A DNA stretch of 64,000 bases from Rutidosis leptorrhynchoides (Eukaryota > Streptophyta > Magnoliopsida > Asterales > Asteraceae), in the NCBI RefSeq assembly GCF_046630445.1, contig NC_092341.1:258584001-258648000 (forward strand), read 5' to 3'. Positions 1 to 10,949 of the stretch are shown piece after piece. The position numbers and the translations under genes were made by a program. Numbering within the stretch: the stretch's first letter is position 1; the number at the start of each line of letters is the position of its first letter. The notes under the pieces are model-generated. The model was not told the DNA's origin. It searched no databases and saw nothing but the letters and a program-made list of their open reading frames with translations.

Positions 1-1411
1 GAGTTTCAATAAATTGTGTTTGAGATTCAACTAGCTTGAATACCACGTCTTCCATATTTGACTTTTTCTCTTCGGTTTGTTGTTGTGGTTTATATAAGCC
101 AGGTCTTTGTTGATTGAAAGTGTTGTTTTGAGTTGGTTGGTTATTCGGACCTTGTTGGTTATACGAGTTATTGTCGGGTCCTTTTGGATTGTAAAGAATG
201 TTTTGATTTCGATTGAAGTTTGGCCTTGGCGGTTGATAATTATTCTGATAACTATTTTCCAGCCTTTGGTTCATGTAGACAACATTCTCACGTTGTTCCA
301 TCGTTTGTTCAATGTGACAGTCTTTCATTAAGTGTGGTCTACCGCATTGCTCACAACTAATTCGTATTGCGTGAATATCTTTATTCATCTTTTCCATTCG
401 TCTCTCGAAAGCATCTATTTTTGCGGAAACGGAATCAAAGTTATGGCTAGAATCGGCTCTAGCCGCTTTAGATGATCGAAAGATATCTTTTTCTTGATGC
501 CACTCATGAGAGTGGGAAGCAGTGTTATCAATAATTTTGTAAGCTTCAGTTGCGGTTTTCTTCATAATGGAACCACCAGCTGTTATGTCGATGTCTTTTC
601 TTGTAGCAACGTTGACACCTTGGTAGAATATTTGTACTATTTGATAAGTGTCTAAACCGTGTTGAGGACATCCTCTCAACATCCTTCCGAATCTTGTCCA
701 CGCCTCATATAATGTTTCATTTGGCTTTTGTGTGAACGTAACAATTTCTCCTTGAAGTCTCACGGCTTTAGATGCCGGAAAGAATCTTTGAAGAAATTTT
801 TCAACTAAGACATCCCATGTGTCAATCGCCCCTTCAGGTAACGATTCTAACCAATCTTTGGCTTCTCCCTTTAAAGTCCAGGGAAACAACATGAGATATA
901 TCTGTTCATCCTCCACTTCTCGGATTTTGAATAGTGTACAGATCCTATTAAAGGTACGAAGATGTTCGTTGGGATCTTCTTTTGGCGTACCACTATATTG
1001 GCACTGATTAGTTACCATATGTAGAATTTGTCCTTTGATTTCATAATCTGGAGCATTAACTTCTGGCTTAATAATGGCGTGACCTTGGCCCGTGCGTCTA
1101 GCTCTCATTCGATCTTCCATACTTAGAGGTTCCGTTACTTCCATAATTGAATTCGTTGAATACGAATCACTAGAGGACTCTGATTTAACGGTTTGTGGTT
1201 CAGGATCTTGGAATTGTCCTTGAATATCCTCCAGTTTCTTAGTTGTGAAATCGGGTTCAAAAGATGGATTGTCGGAAATTTGAATTGGAGTATTTGTTCG
1301 ACTGGATGATGATTCTAAAGAAAAATCAACGGCGACAATATTTGCTAAATGTCTTGATCGAGTTACAGGTGGTGAACGTATGAAAGGTGGTGAACGTTTT
1401 GCTCGGTGCAT
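1..1411 (-). CDS. Ty3/gypsy gag polyprotein (Athila/Tat type), cut by window edge
   Basis: On the minus strand an ATG at 1411 opens a frame with no stop down to base 1 (470 codons seen). I translated it fully and found no break. Residues about 150-260 hold the retrotransposon gag domain (a tryptophan-rich GEAKDWL segment followed by FPASKAVRLQGEI and the RFGRMLRGCPQHG stretch), which is typical of plant Athila/Tat gag. A CCHC-like zinc knuckle follows at C353-x2-C356-x3-H360-x4-C365; its spacer is one residue shorter than in the retroviral form. The C-terminal part is rich in Asn and Gln. Gag forms the virus-like particle and binds element RNA. Protease, RT and integrase should lie to the left of the window. 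An intact frame suggests a fairly young or constrained copy. Confidence 0.9.
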   Translation of the reverse strand, partial: MHRAKRSPPFIRSPPVTRSRHLANIVAVDFSLESSSSRTNTPIQISDNPSFEPDFTTKKLEDIQGQFQDPEPQTVKSESSSDSYSTNSIMEVTEPLSMEDRMRARRTGQGHAIIKPEVNAPDYEIKGQILHMVTNQCQYSGTPKEDPNEHLRTFNRICTLFKIREVEDEQIYLMLFPWTLKGEAKDWLESLPEGAIDTWDVLVEKFLQRFFPASKAVRLQGEIVTFTQKPNETLYEAWTRFGRMLRGCPQHGLDTYQIVQIFYQGVNVATRKDIDITAGGSIMKKTATEAYKIIDNTASHSHEWHQEKDIFRSSKAARADSSHNFDSVSAKIDAFERRMEKMNKDIHAIRISCEQCGRPHLMKDCHIEQTMEQRENVVYMNQRLENSYQNNYQPPRPNFNRNQNILYNPKGPDNNSYNQQGPNNQPTQNNTFNQQRPGLYKPQQQTEEKKSNMEDVVFKLVESQTQFIET

Positions 1412-3516
1412 TCACAGAATATCCTAGTAGTTATAAAAAAAATAAGAAAAACTTATATAAGTTTTCCAATTAATAGACTTTTCTGATTTTGCCCACGTTT
1501 CGAATAGCCAAAAGATGCAGCAGAGGGGCAGGATTCGTTTGGTCTCAATATAATTGAGGACTGTTTGGCTCCAATAACCCGGTCCACGTACAAATCCAAC
1601 TATTACTACGAACCAGAAAAATGTCAACGTCTATTAACTTAACCACTTAGATAATTTTCCTTTTCGTTTAAGAAATATTAGATAAGAAGTAGATAAAATT
1701 CTATGTCCTATAACTAGAATGACGAGAAATAAGGAAGAAATAGATTGCGCGTCGAAAAGTGTCGAAAAATGAAAAAGGCGAAGAGTGGCTTATAAGACTT
1801 TAAAAACACGCGATTAATCCAACCTTATAACTATCACTATCTTAAAATTAAAACTACAAATGGAGATCACTAATTGGAATTGTAATTGATACATAGGTAA
1901 ACGGCGTCGAAAAATAAAAATAAGAAAATAACTATGGCAAAACTAAACTTAATACTAAAAGTTGCGACTATAGTCTAAAAATCTAAAGGTAATAAAACTA
2001 AAAAAAAACTTTTTTTTTATAGACAAAATCTTAAAAAAATATATATATTTTTTTTTAATAATTTTTTTTTTTACGTTTTTGTTTTTTTTGTTTTTTTTTT
2101 ACGTTTTTTTTTTATTTTACGTTTTTTTTTTTTTTAAAACGAATTTTTTTTTACAAATTAATAATTTTTTTATAATTATTATTTTTTTTCAAAACTTTTT
2201 TTTTTAATTCATTTACTATTCATGAATAGTAAATGAAAAGAAATTAATTAATTTACTACAAAATAGTATTAATTTTTACTACAAAATGCGACAAAATATG
2301 ACACAAGTTTTATTAATTTACGGATGGGATATACCTAAACCTTGCTACAACACTATAGGCAGTGTACCTAATCGTAGAGTAGTGTAGTTTTTAGTAAGTC
2401 CGGTTCGTTCCACAGGGAGCTAGTGATTACGTACTATATTTTTAACAACTATATTTATACAAAATATATATAATTATATAAGTAGTAATATTATTATAAA
2501 AGGGGGGTTTTACCGTTTAATGACCGGTTTGTCGATTCTATATTTTAAGCGCAAAGATAAATGACGATAATTAAAGTGCGTAAAAAATGACAGTAAATAA
2601 AATTGCGAGTAATAAAATGATAGTAAATAAAGATACGATGAGAAATACAATAAAAGAATTATGCTTATTTAAACTTCCGTAATCATGATGTTTGACGTGT
2701 TGATTTTAATTTATTACCATGGGTTAATTGTCCTTTGTCCTGGTTTATTTGATACGTCTATCTGGTTTTTGTCCATAATAGTCCATCGGTCATAAATATA
2801 AAGTGCGAGTATCCTCGTCAAATTACCCTTATACCCGAAGTCAAATATTCCAACTGATTAAGGATTTAAACTGTGACGCAGTTATCACTTCTGTCAACAA
2901 TTACACTAGTTATCACTGTATGTAATCCACCCCTGTTTTAATTAGTTTATGAATATTAATTCATCCACTTGATCAGAATGAATAATCAATTACCCAACCC
3001 AATTGATTAATTAAATGATTATAACAGATTCCATATGAACGTCACTAAATAGGACAACCATAATCATTATTAATTATTAGGTTAATTAATTTGAAGATAG
3101 GTTCGACAGACTCCAATGAGTTGTCACTCAATTAGACAATACCCCCCATCTATTAATAGTCAATAGTCCAATTTCTACAAGTGTCGGTCTTTTGCCCAAA
3201 CCTTAATTATGGTCCAAAGTTCAATTACCCCATCTTAATATTTAGCCTAACATCACGATTACTTCAATTTAAATAAGCATAATAATGACTTAGCTACTAG
3301 ACATTAATTTAAAAAGGAAGAACATAGCTTATAGTGGTGATTAATCGCGTAGCGTTACACGGACAGAGTTCCTACTTTAAAACCCGTAAAACATTTCTTA
3401 CAATAACCCAATTATTATTAATCTTAAATTAAACTTAATATTATAAATATAAATATAAATTACATAAGAAAGAAATAAGATTGGAAAAAGGTGTATCTAA
3501 ATCATCGATTTAGATG

Positions 3517-3528
3517 GCCTTTTATAGG
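3517..3528 (-). promoter_or_regulatory. TATA box of the minus-strand LTR
   Basis: The minus strand reads CCTATAAAAGGC, a strong plant TATA box. It lies about 1.9 kb inside the LTR start and about 2.1 kb upstream of the gag ATG. It fits a U3 promoter driving gag; the start site would be about 30 bases downstream, near 3490. Confidence 0.55.
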
Positions 3529-5458
3529 CAAATGATAAATTGAAATTTTCACTTATGACCCCTGAACTATGCTCAATTAACAACTTTTTATTATTTAATA
3601 TTATTCTTATTATGAATTATTTAAATATTATATTATATTCTTGTGCATAGTTGACTTGTACTTTCAGCTCCGTTGCGTCGAGCGTTGAAAGTTGGCTCGG
3701 GTACCGGTTCTGGATTTTCGAACGTCCTTTCGTATAATTTAATATCTTGTACTTTGCGTTTTGTAACTTGTACTCTTGTCATTTTTAGACGTTTCTCATC
3801 AATAAATTGAACCACTTTAATTGTATCTTGTACTTTTTAGCTTTTCGGACCTTTGTGTCTTCAATTCGTCGAATCTGCCTTTTGTCTTCGCACTTATTTA
3901 ATATAAACGAATATTACTTGAAAATAGAACAATTGCAACTAAAATCTTGTCTTTCTTGAGGGATAATGCTATGAAATATATGTTCCTTTTTAGCCTTATC
4001 AACGATCAAATAAGCATAAAATGAGTTTTACAAATCCAAATGATATGATATCCTAGTCCAATGCGTTTTTCAGTTATCTATCCAATGGTAACCAGTTGAT
4101 ACATAACGAAATCAAGCGATTATTGGGAGCAAAGTTATTAATTTTTCACAAGCTATTCAATAGTAACCATATTAAGTTATTAATTTTTCACAATATATTT
4201 AATAGCAACCATATTAGGATCAGTAGAACATCATGTTATCACAGAAAAATCAGATTTATCACGAATTCACAATGAAACCCTAATTGCACATATCTTGTTA
4301 ACCGTTTATCGAAATCGCTCGTTATCTATGTGCAAAAATAATATTTTTTCAATAAAAATTCAATCATGTAATAATATTAAACATATTTGGAGTGCAAAAT
4401 TCAGATTAGGGCTAATCAAATTCGTGAGTTCATCAAAGTAGTGCATACGATCAATTAACAACCGAATTAAACGTACACAAATCAAGACTTGAGCACTAGA
4501 CACTCTAGCAACCCTATTCATATATAATAATAATTAAATCTGGAAAAATAGAGTTTTTAAATCATATCCTAATCAATCAATTGTTGGTATAGATGCGTAG
4601 AGGAGAACGAGAGGAACATGATTGTGTAAACGATTAAGCAAGTGAGCAAGCAATCGAAGGTGTTCTTTAAGGGATGAAGATGTCGATGATGATGATGTTT
4701 TTTGGGGGCTGCTGGTCGTTCAAGAAGGGAGAGGGAAGCATACGTCTCTTTATTGTGATAAGCGGGCTAGTTACCCATTTAAGTAAGCGGGCTAGAGAAA
4801 AATCAAACAAATGGATGGGTCATCGGAATGGGTTGGATGAATGAGGCTGGAAAAGATGTCCATGGACATATTTTTTTTCTAGCCAATAATTCTATTGTGT
4901 AGCCAGCTAAGTGTCGGTAACCGAAAACACGAACCGAAACGATAAACGTTAATTCTATTGGATTCATAAATTAAATTAAATTCTCATATTTATAAAAGAA
5001 TTCTAATTTTATGAAATACATGGGATAATTATTTTAATCAATAATTATTTATTCCATTGTTAAGTGTCGTTAACCGAAACCGAAAGTTGAAACGTTAACA
5101 GATCGTTTTAGCGAATTCTACTCGTTTTAAATTTATTAAACTTCTAATAAATTAAACGTACTTTAAAAAATTAATAGTTATATAAAATAGTTATTAAAAG
5201 TGAATTATCTTTCGTTTTTTGCCTTTAAAGACGTTTTTCTGGTTTTCACTAACCGTACATTTTTCTTGCGTTTTTTAAGTTTCTCGCATACTTCTAAACC
5301 AAAGTATAAAATCAAGTAATATGAAGCAAATATTAAAAATATTATTTTTTTAAAAAAAAATTCTGGCGTATAAATTCATAGATTTCAACTAACGGTCGTT
5401 AAGTATTTAACCAAAAGTAAACGAAAGTTAACGAAAAAAGTCGGGTTGTTATAGCCCC

Positions 5459-7195
5459 TCCCTAGTAAATACATAGAACAAGCAAAACTTACAAAGGATT
5501 ACATAGTCAGACATTTCAAGAAAAATATTTCCTACCTCTATACAAATACCAACGATAAGAAAACGAACAGAGGTTGTCAAAAATGAAATCTCTTCGAATA
5601 GGGGACGTATCATGTAACACGCTATTTCATTAATGCCATAAAAACCCACGTAGTCGCTCCAAAAATGGCATACATTCATTCGATTCTTCACATCACTACA
5701 ATATGAAGAGTTATCAAACCAATCCCACATAGTAGCAAATGAGGAAAAAGAAACCGAATGGATACCCATCATAACTTCACCTTGCGCCAAATAATCTCGG
5801 CCAACAAATACCGGAACATCACGTGATCGAGGGATTCTATACCATACAAACACGATAAACACGATATATAATTGATGTCCAACCCTTTTCTAGACAAGTA
5901 CAATCGAGTAGGCAGCCTGTCTAAATTTGCTCGCCAAAGAAAAACATTTAACTTTCTTAGGATAACTTTGCACGATCTTGTACTCAATTACAAAGAAGGA
6001 AGCAACTTATTATCTATATGGACCCTCGCACTCATAACCGAAAAAAACCATAAGAGCATAAGGTATCGTGGGTCACTCCCGGCGTCGGCTTCGATGTCGG
6101 GGGTGACTGATGGTCGAACGACATCCCGCCACCGTCGTTACGCTATCTTCGGGGTCAAAGTTGTGCAAGCGACGTTGCATACGACGTGTTTGTGGGGCCG
6201 AATTTAAATTTATATCAGTTAAGTTCCAACGATTTTTTTTTCTTTTATTATATATATACTACACCACTTAACATTTTTAGACACCATTTCTCACTTTCTC
6301 TCTAAAACACATTCTAACTTTCTATAAATTTCCTTTGTTTCTAAACACAAAAAAATAATTTTCCTTCCAACCACGATACATAGAAATCGACGTTTATTTT
6401 GGGGTGAATTTGACGACGAGAGAAAGACATACACATGTGGCAAAATAAAATCGTTTAATAGTATAAATGTTGATTGTTTTGATTTACACATATTGCATAT
6501 GTTCCTTGATGAACATGTCTTGCCTCTATACTGAAATTTTATATTTCAATGACGACACACAAATATTTGAAAATCTTGATTATCCGAAACAATGGTATGC
6601 AATCGTAGGAGAAGTGAAGATAAAAGATATAACAATTAATTTATATATTTTTTACAATTCTGATGATTATTCACCATTCTACAAAGACACGAATAATTCT
6701 GATGACGGATACTATACCGATTAGTAATTCATGTTAGGTTTAGTAATTTAGGAGTTTTTTTTTATTGCTACACGTAGTTTAAATTATGTAACCGTATTTA
6801 GTAATTTATGTAATCATATTTTTAGGAAATTATGTAAATGTACTTTTAGAAATTTATGTAATCGCAATTTAAATTTGTATTATTCATAGTGTTTTTTTAT
6901 AATATAAATGAATAAATTGACTAATATAATTAACTAAAAATATATAAATAAATAAATAAAAAATAATAGTTTCTCTCTTCAAGACACTGAAACTAACAAT
7001 GAATGACTTCCCAATTTTCTCAACAATTTCAATTTTTCAGTGCCTGTCCAGTGAGCGTCCAGTCATCAACAAAACGCTGAAAATAACATTGAACGACAAC
7101 CAGTGCTCTAAAAATCAAGAGAGACAAACGCCACGAATCCGGCACATCAAGTAATTGAAGTTGACCCAACTTTTCTAATAAAGAGTGAAACTGGC
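5459..7195 (-). pseudogene. LINE reverse transcriptase C-terminal relic (zf-RVT), split by a DNA transposon
   Basis: The minus strand carries the C-terminal zinc-binding part of a plant non-LTR retrotransposon RT. Recognisable stretches are LDVPDSWRLSL at about 7135-7165, then, after the inserted element, HIDNKLLP at about 6010 and LNVFLWRANLDRLPTRL at 5900-5960. The last aligns closely with the better LINE copy at 58221-59225. Frameshifts split the remainder; the longest single frame, at 5449-5862, is partly in the wrong register. The Harbinger-like element at 6054-7108 interrupts it, and the Ty3/gypsy LTR cuts it at about 5455. It cannot code for a working enzyme. Confidence 0.75.
6054..7108. 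mobile_element. PIF/Harbinger-like non-autonomous transposon (TSD TAA)
   Basis: The element is bounded by TAA at 6051-6053 and TAA at 7109-7111, the three-base TWA duplication usual for PIF/Harbinger. The ends are weak inverted repeats (GAGCATAAGGTATCG against GAGCACTGGTTGTCG on the other strand). Removing it restores contact between two parts of the LINE reading frame, which supports the boundaries. The left 150 bases are GC-rich, then a pyrimidine-rich stretch at 6240-6340 looks like a promoter and leader. The only open frame (6467-6724, 85 aa) does not match any transposase I know, so the element is probably non-autonomous. Confidence 0.55.
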
Positions 7196-7464
7196 CCTTA
7201 AAGACAGATTTGTAACTTAAATATTCTCACTACTACCATTTTATTACTGTTAATTTTTCCAATATACATCGTAATGATTTTATTGATTGATTTTAATGCG
7301 TGGTGAGTTTAGGTATAGGTCTGTGGGGTCCTGTGATATTATCACCAAAATTAATTTAAAACTGTATAGGACACCGGTACATATAATAATGAGATCCATA
7401 TATTTTCGAATTTAAAATTTAATAGATTGGACTATTAACATATTTGAAATTAATATTACTATTA

Positions 7465-7499
<35 letters not shown>
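7465..7499. repeat. (CTAT)n microsatellite
   Basis: Almost nine perfect tetranucleotide units. Confidence 0.95.
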
Positions 7500-8564
7500 A
7501 ATCGGTAGGATGAATCCTACGTGTCAATCAGCCATTCACCCTCACAATTATCTTTTTCCTAATTAATCCTGGATTATTTTCACTAATTATCTAATACCGC
7601 CACGTGTCTACTACCAAATTACAACCTAATTACAATTAACATACACAATTCAATCGTTTCATTCACGCAGATGGAAAAAACTTGAATGAATCAAACACCG
7701 ATCAATACTTGTCATTCACCAATCCTTCATTCACAAATTCAATGACTAATAACACCGATCGTTTCATTATCCGATCGAATGAACCCTGAAATTAATCTAT
7801 TTCAATAGATGGATTAAAACAATCCGGCCCAATATCCCTAAAATTGAAACTCAAAAATTCGTCAATTTCTATTGATCAATTAGGTTTTCTGGAATATCGT
7901 TGAATATTATCTCAAAAATTCGTTATTGAATATGCAAGATTTACTCAAGCTTTCTTTTGTGCTGTTGTCTAATCACTTGATGTCAGGTATGATTTTTCAC
8001 TTGAATCTCTTTGTATTAGGTTTCTTTTGTTGTTATTTATGTGTTCATCCTAATTTAAATAATGTAACTGCCATACACAATTTGACTCCATTTGTATATT
8101 ATTTATTTATGATTTGTGTACATGTTTCGGTGCCATAATTCATGAATGATTCACGTAATTTATAAATCAGTTTAGGTTGTTTTCCAAATTGTTATTCTTA
8201 TTGTATTCGATTTTATGTTTTATACATCTTCATCGGATGTAAATTGTAATATGCCATGTTCCACATCATCATGATAATGATGTTTAAAACCAGAAACAAA
8301 TATGTTAATTTTATGTAAATTGTAATATGTTTCTGTGTGTTAATTTTATTTTTTTTCGGAACAATTTTTTATATGTGGGAATTAATTTACCATTAACGAA
8401 ATTGGAATTTCAATTCCCATTGACAGTTGTTTTTACGTGGTTTTCATATCTCAATAACCCGAAAAAAATGGATTTTGTCAAACTAATTTCCTGTTAATTA
8501 GCAATCATAGGATATTCTCCTAAATTAAATTTCGACAGTTTTCCAATTTGCCTATATATATCCT
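7500..8564. other. No gene seen; possible Helitron interior
   Basis: AT-rich non-coding DNA. A CTACGTGTCAATCA stretch at about 7518 and the Helitron 3' terminus at 10946-10949 make it possible that this is the 5' part of a 3.5-kb non-autonomous Helitron. I could not fix a 5' TC end. A 70-codon frame at 7926-8138 has no recognisable features. Confidence 0.3.
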
Positions 8565-9058
8565 GAGTTGTAATCACTTGCATCCATAAATTTGCTTGAA
8601 AACAAAGGGACCAATGAGAACGCGACATGTGGCGCGAAAATCACATGTGATTGGAAAAAAAAATTTCGAAAATTTTTTTTTTGAAATTTTTTTCGAAATT
8701 TTTTTTTTTTCGAATTTTTTTTTTAAATCATATGTGATTATGCATGTCAATCACATGTGATTGTAAACACAATCACATGTGATTATGCATGGCAAATCCA
8801 ATCACATGTGATTGTACAATTCAATCACATGTGATTGTGCAGGTAAATTACATGTGATTGTAAAAAAAAAATTTTAAAAAACTTTTTTTAAAAAATTTTT
8901 TTAAAAAAATTTCGAAAAAAATAATTAAAATTTTTTTTTTTCGAAAAATAATTTTTGAATTTTTTTTTCCAATCACATGTGATTTTCGCGACACATGTCG
9001 CGCTCTCATTGGTTCCTTAGATCTCAACTTAATTTATGGACTCAAATGAATATTCATC
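8565..9058. mobile_element. 494-bp Mutator-like MITE with long imperfect inverted repeats
   Basis: Direct repeats TATATATCCT at 8555-8564 and 9059-9068 flank a 494-bp segment. Its two halves are inverted repeats: the left end (GAGTTGTAATCACTTG, then TCCATAAATT, then ACCAATGAGAACGCGACATG) pairs with the right end without gaps over roughly 80 bases, with scattered mismatches. A 9-10 bp duplication plus long terminal repeats starting with G fits the Mutator superfamily. There is no coding capacity. The centre is A/T homopolymer mixed with repeated AATCACATGTGATT palindromes. Confidence 0.75.
8639..8984. repeat. Eight copies of a 14-bp palindrome inside the MITE
   Basis: AATCACATGTGATT or a one-base variant occurs at 8639, 8726 (variant AATCATATGTGATT), 8749, 8771, 8800, 8823, 8846 (variant AATTACATGTGATT) and 8971. 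The core CACATGTG holds two overlapping CANNTG E-box-type sites. The two outermost copies are part of the terminal repeats. The six inner copies are extra; four are spaced 22, 29, 23 and 23 bases apart. Confidence 0.9.
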
Positions 9059-9068
9059 TATATATCCT

Positions 9069-9762
9069 TCAAAACCTTACTAAATAATCATTACTATTAG
9101 TAATGTCATAGTGAGTTTTTGATGGTGTACTTTGAGGAATTACCTATTGACTTCTCAGTATCACAATCCCATCATTCTGATACTTATTTTTTCTTTTGTA
9201 ATTTTGGGTGTTGGTTCTATCTTATGCATTATTCGTGTAATTTGGTCACTGTTTTAGCTGTGCATCTTGTGTAATTTGGTCACAGTGATCTGTACATTTG
9301 TGTAAATTCTATATTCATATGTATAATATAAGTCTTTCTTCCCCCAAAAAAATTTTAGGACCCAGGGTAGAGATTTTCAAAACAATAGTGTATGCATATA
9401 GTGAATGCATAGTTTCATCTATTATTGACAAAAAAGCACTGCAGATTGACTATATGTGTGTGTTTATTCTTGGTTACTAATTAGTTTTTTTTGTTCTCTA
9501 AAATGATGTCGAGGTTTCAGAAAAAAAGTGATAACGACTACAGAATCGTGCTGAAAAGGTATGAAGTTATGTTAATTGTTGGCTTAAAGAATCCTAATTG
9601 TTAATGTTGTTGACTAGGAGGTGAATTATATTGTTTGTATCACTTAAAAAACTTGAGAAAAAAGTATGATATTGCTATCAAAATTCATACATGGCTTACC
9701 TTAAAGTATGATATTCCCATATAAAAAAAATTAGCTTACCTTGAAGTTTATTAAATCTATAC
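9069..9762. other. No gene seen
   Basis: AT-rich, no convincing reading frame. The 60-codon frame at 9298-9480 has no features of a real protein. Confidence 0.5.
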
Positions 9763-9890
9763 ATGCTTTGTTTGTCCTTCATTTCTTTTTTCACTGCCAT
9801 GAATACTCATATTTCTTTGATTAATGATGCTTTGTTTGTCCTTCATTTCTTTTTTCACTGCCATGAATACTCATATTTCTTTGATTAATG
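9763..9890. repeat. Perfect 64-bp tandem duplication
   Basis: The unit that begins ATGCTTTGTTTGTCC and ends GATTAATG is present twice with no visible difference (copies start at 9763 and 9827). It must be recent. Confidence 0.95.
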
Positions 9891-10161
9891 AACAAAATTT
9901 TTTTATTAATTCGTTCCTTTTTGGTTTTCAGAAAGTTAAACTATGATGGACATTGAGAAGTATCTTCAATTTTACAGTCATCTTGTGTTTCAGATATTAG
10001 AGATGGTGTACAGAGATAAATTCACAGCGACTGCATTAAAAAAAACATGGGAGGTAAATAAGTTATAATCCCTCCCGTTGAACATGTCAAATGGGTCGAT
10101 TTTGTTTGATTAAGAGGTTAATTCAAGATATAACATTTTACGTTTCCATGTTGTGTGATTA
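9891..10161. other. No gene seen
   Basis: A short stretch at about 9940-10050 looks less AT-biased and could be a captured exon, but no frame is long enough to support this. Confidence 0.35.
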
Positions 10162-10188
10162 AGAGTCCCCGTGCAACGCACGGGCTCT
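10162..10188. repeat. Helitron-type hairpin (CCCGTGCAACGCACGGG)
   Basis: AGAG-CCCGTGC / GCACGGG-CTCT arms around an AAC loop. It is the same stem as in the Helitron terminus at 10915, but CTAG-T does not follow within the usual 10-12 bases, so it is a decayed or internal copy. Confidence 0.5.
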
Positions 10189-10287
10189 TTATTTGGAGCA
10201 TGTTTTTAACAATTCATAAGTTTGAGTTGTGTATTGGATAAATTTGTTAAAACTACAATTATGTTTCAAATTGCATAATAGTACTAA

Positions 10288-10545
10288 CTAGGTAAGAAGC
10301 CCTCGCTTTGCGTCGGTCTCCGTTTCAAATATAGTTTATTGCGTTTAGTTCGAATAATTATTTCGAGTTTAACGGCTATGTCGTTTAAACGTAACTCGAC
10401 CCGAGCGAATAGATAAATCCCGTCAAAAGTTAAGGTTGTCAAGTTTTAGTAGAGGTTCCTTGTGTGTACAACATCCGAAGCATGGGGTACAAAAATTTTA
10501 AGCATGAAAGTGTGTTACTATTCATAACGTTGTCTATTAGATATA
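10288..10545 (-). mobile_element. Short Helitron-like element, minus strand
   Basis: On the minus strand the segment ends ...GACGCAAAGCGAGGGCTTC TTAC CTAG followed by T. That is a GC stem followed by the CTRR end expected of Helitrons. The stem region matches the plus-strand terminus at 11494-11531, so both belong to one family. The 5' end is probably the TCTAATAGACAACG stretch near 10545. The length is short, so it is non-autonomous. Confidence 0.5.
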
Positions 10546-10591
10546 GGTATAATAATTTAATATATTATAATTATAATATAATATTATAATA

Positions 10592-10752
10592 GGAAACACC
10601 ACTAAGGACACTTTAGTCCACTCACACACACATTTTTACTATTCACTTTCATATACTATCTTTTAGATATAGGGGATAGAAAACACCATTAAGGACACTT
10701 TAGTCCACTAACACATTTTTACTATTCACTTTAGCTATATCTTTTAGATATA
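10592..10752. repeat. Diverged direct duplication, about 86-bp offset
   Basis: Two copies of a segment containing AAGGACACTTTAGTCCACT and TTTTTACTATTCACTTT and ending in TTTTAGATATAGG. The first runs from about 10592, the second from about 10678. Confidence 0.75.
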
Positions 10753-10914
10753 GGTATAATGAATAAACTAGACGCATTTCTTCATTGACACACATATGTT
10801 CTTTGATGACAACCATAACGTTTTCAATTCTTATGATTTATATACTTTTTAATACTGTCATTATCATTCTGTTACATGATATAACTTTTAACATTTTAGA
10901 TTTACTAAACCAAG

Positions 10915-10949
10915 GAGTACCCGTGCAACGCACGGGCTCTTAAATCTAG
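10915..10949 (+). mobile_element. Helitron 3' terminus
   Basis: A GAG-TA-CCCGTGCAACGCACGGGCTC hairpin is followed after about seven bases by CTAG (10946-10949) and a T. A GC-rich stem just before CTRR, with T next, is the standard Helitron 3' end. The matching 5' end is not settled; it could lie as far left as about 7445. Confidence 0.6.

Larger units (their letters stand above)
1..5453 (-). mobile_element. Ty3/gypsy element, 5' LTR, leader and gag (minus strand)
   Basis: Read on the minus strand, sequence resembling an LTR start (TATAACAACCCGACTTTT) begins near 5453. It is followed by about 3 kb of non-coding AT-rich DNA with a TATA box, a poly-A/T-rich leader at about 1980-2330, and then gag. 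The segment at 2330-2420 resembles leader sequence I associate with plant Tat/Athila elements, but I cannot check this. I could not find a primer binding site; the expected place is a low-complexity A/T stretch. The inner LTR boundary is therefore unknown. The terminal TG is also not visible, so the outer boundary is good to a few bases only. The element appears to be inserted in the LINE relic at 5459 and beyond. Confidence 0.6.

Noticed and set aside
2001-2190. Poly-T/poly-A tract as a processed pseudogene tail
   Set aside because: Mixed T runs with repeated ACGTTTT motifs within the leader of the minus-strand Ty3/gypsy element; no coding sequence is attached.
5449-5862. 137-codon minus-strand frame as a separate gene
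   Set aside because: It overlaps the LINE relic in a shifted register and runs to the LTR border. It has no features of its own.
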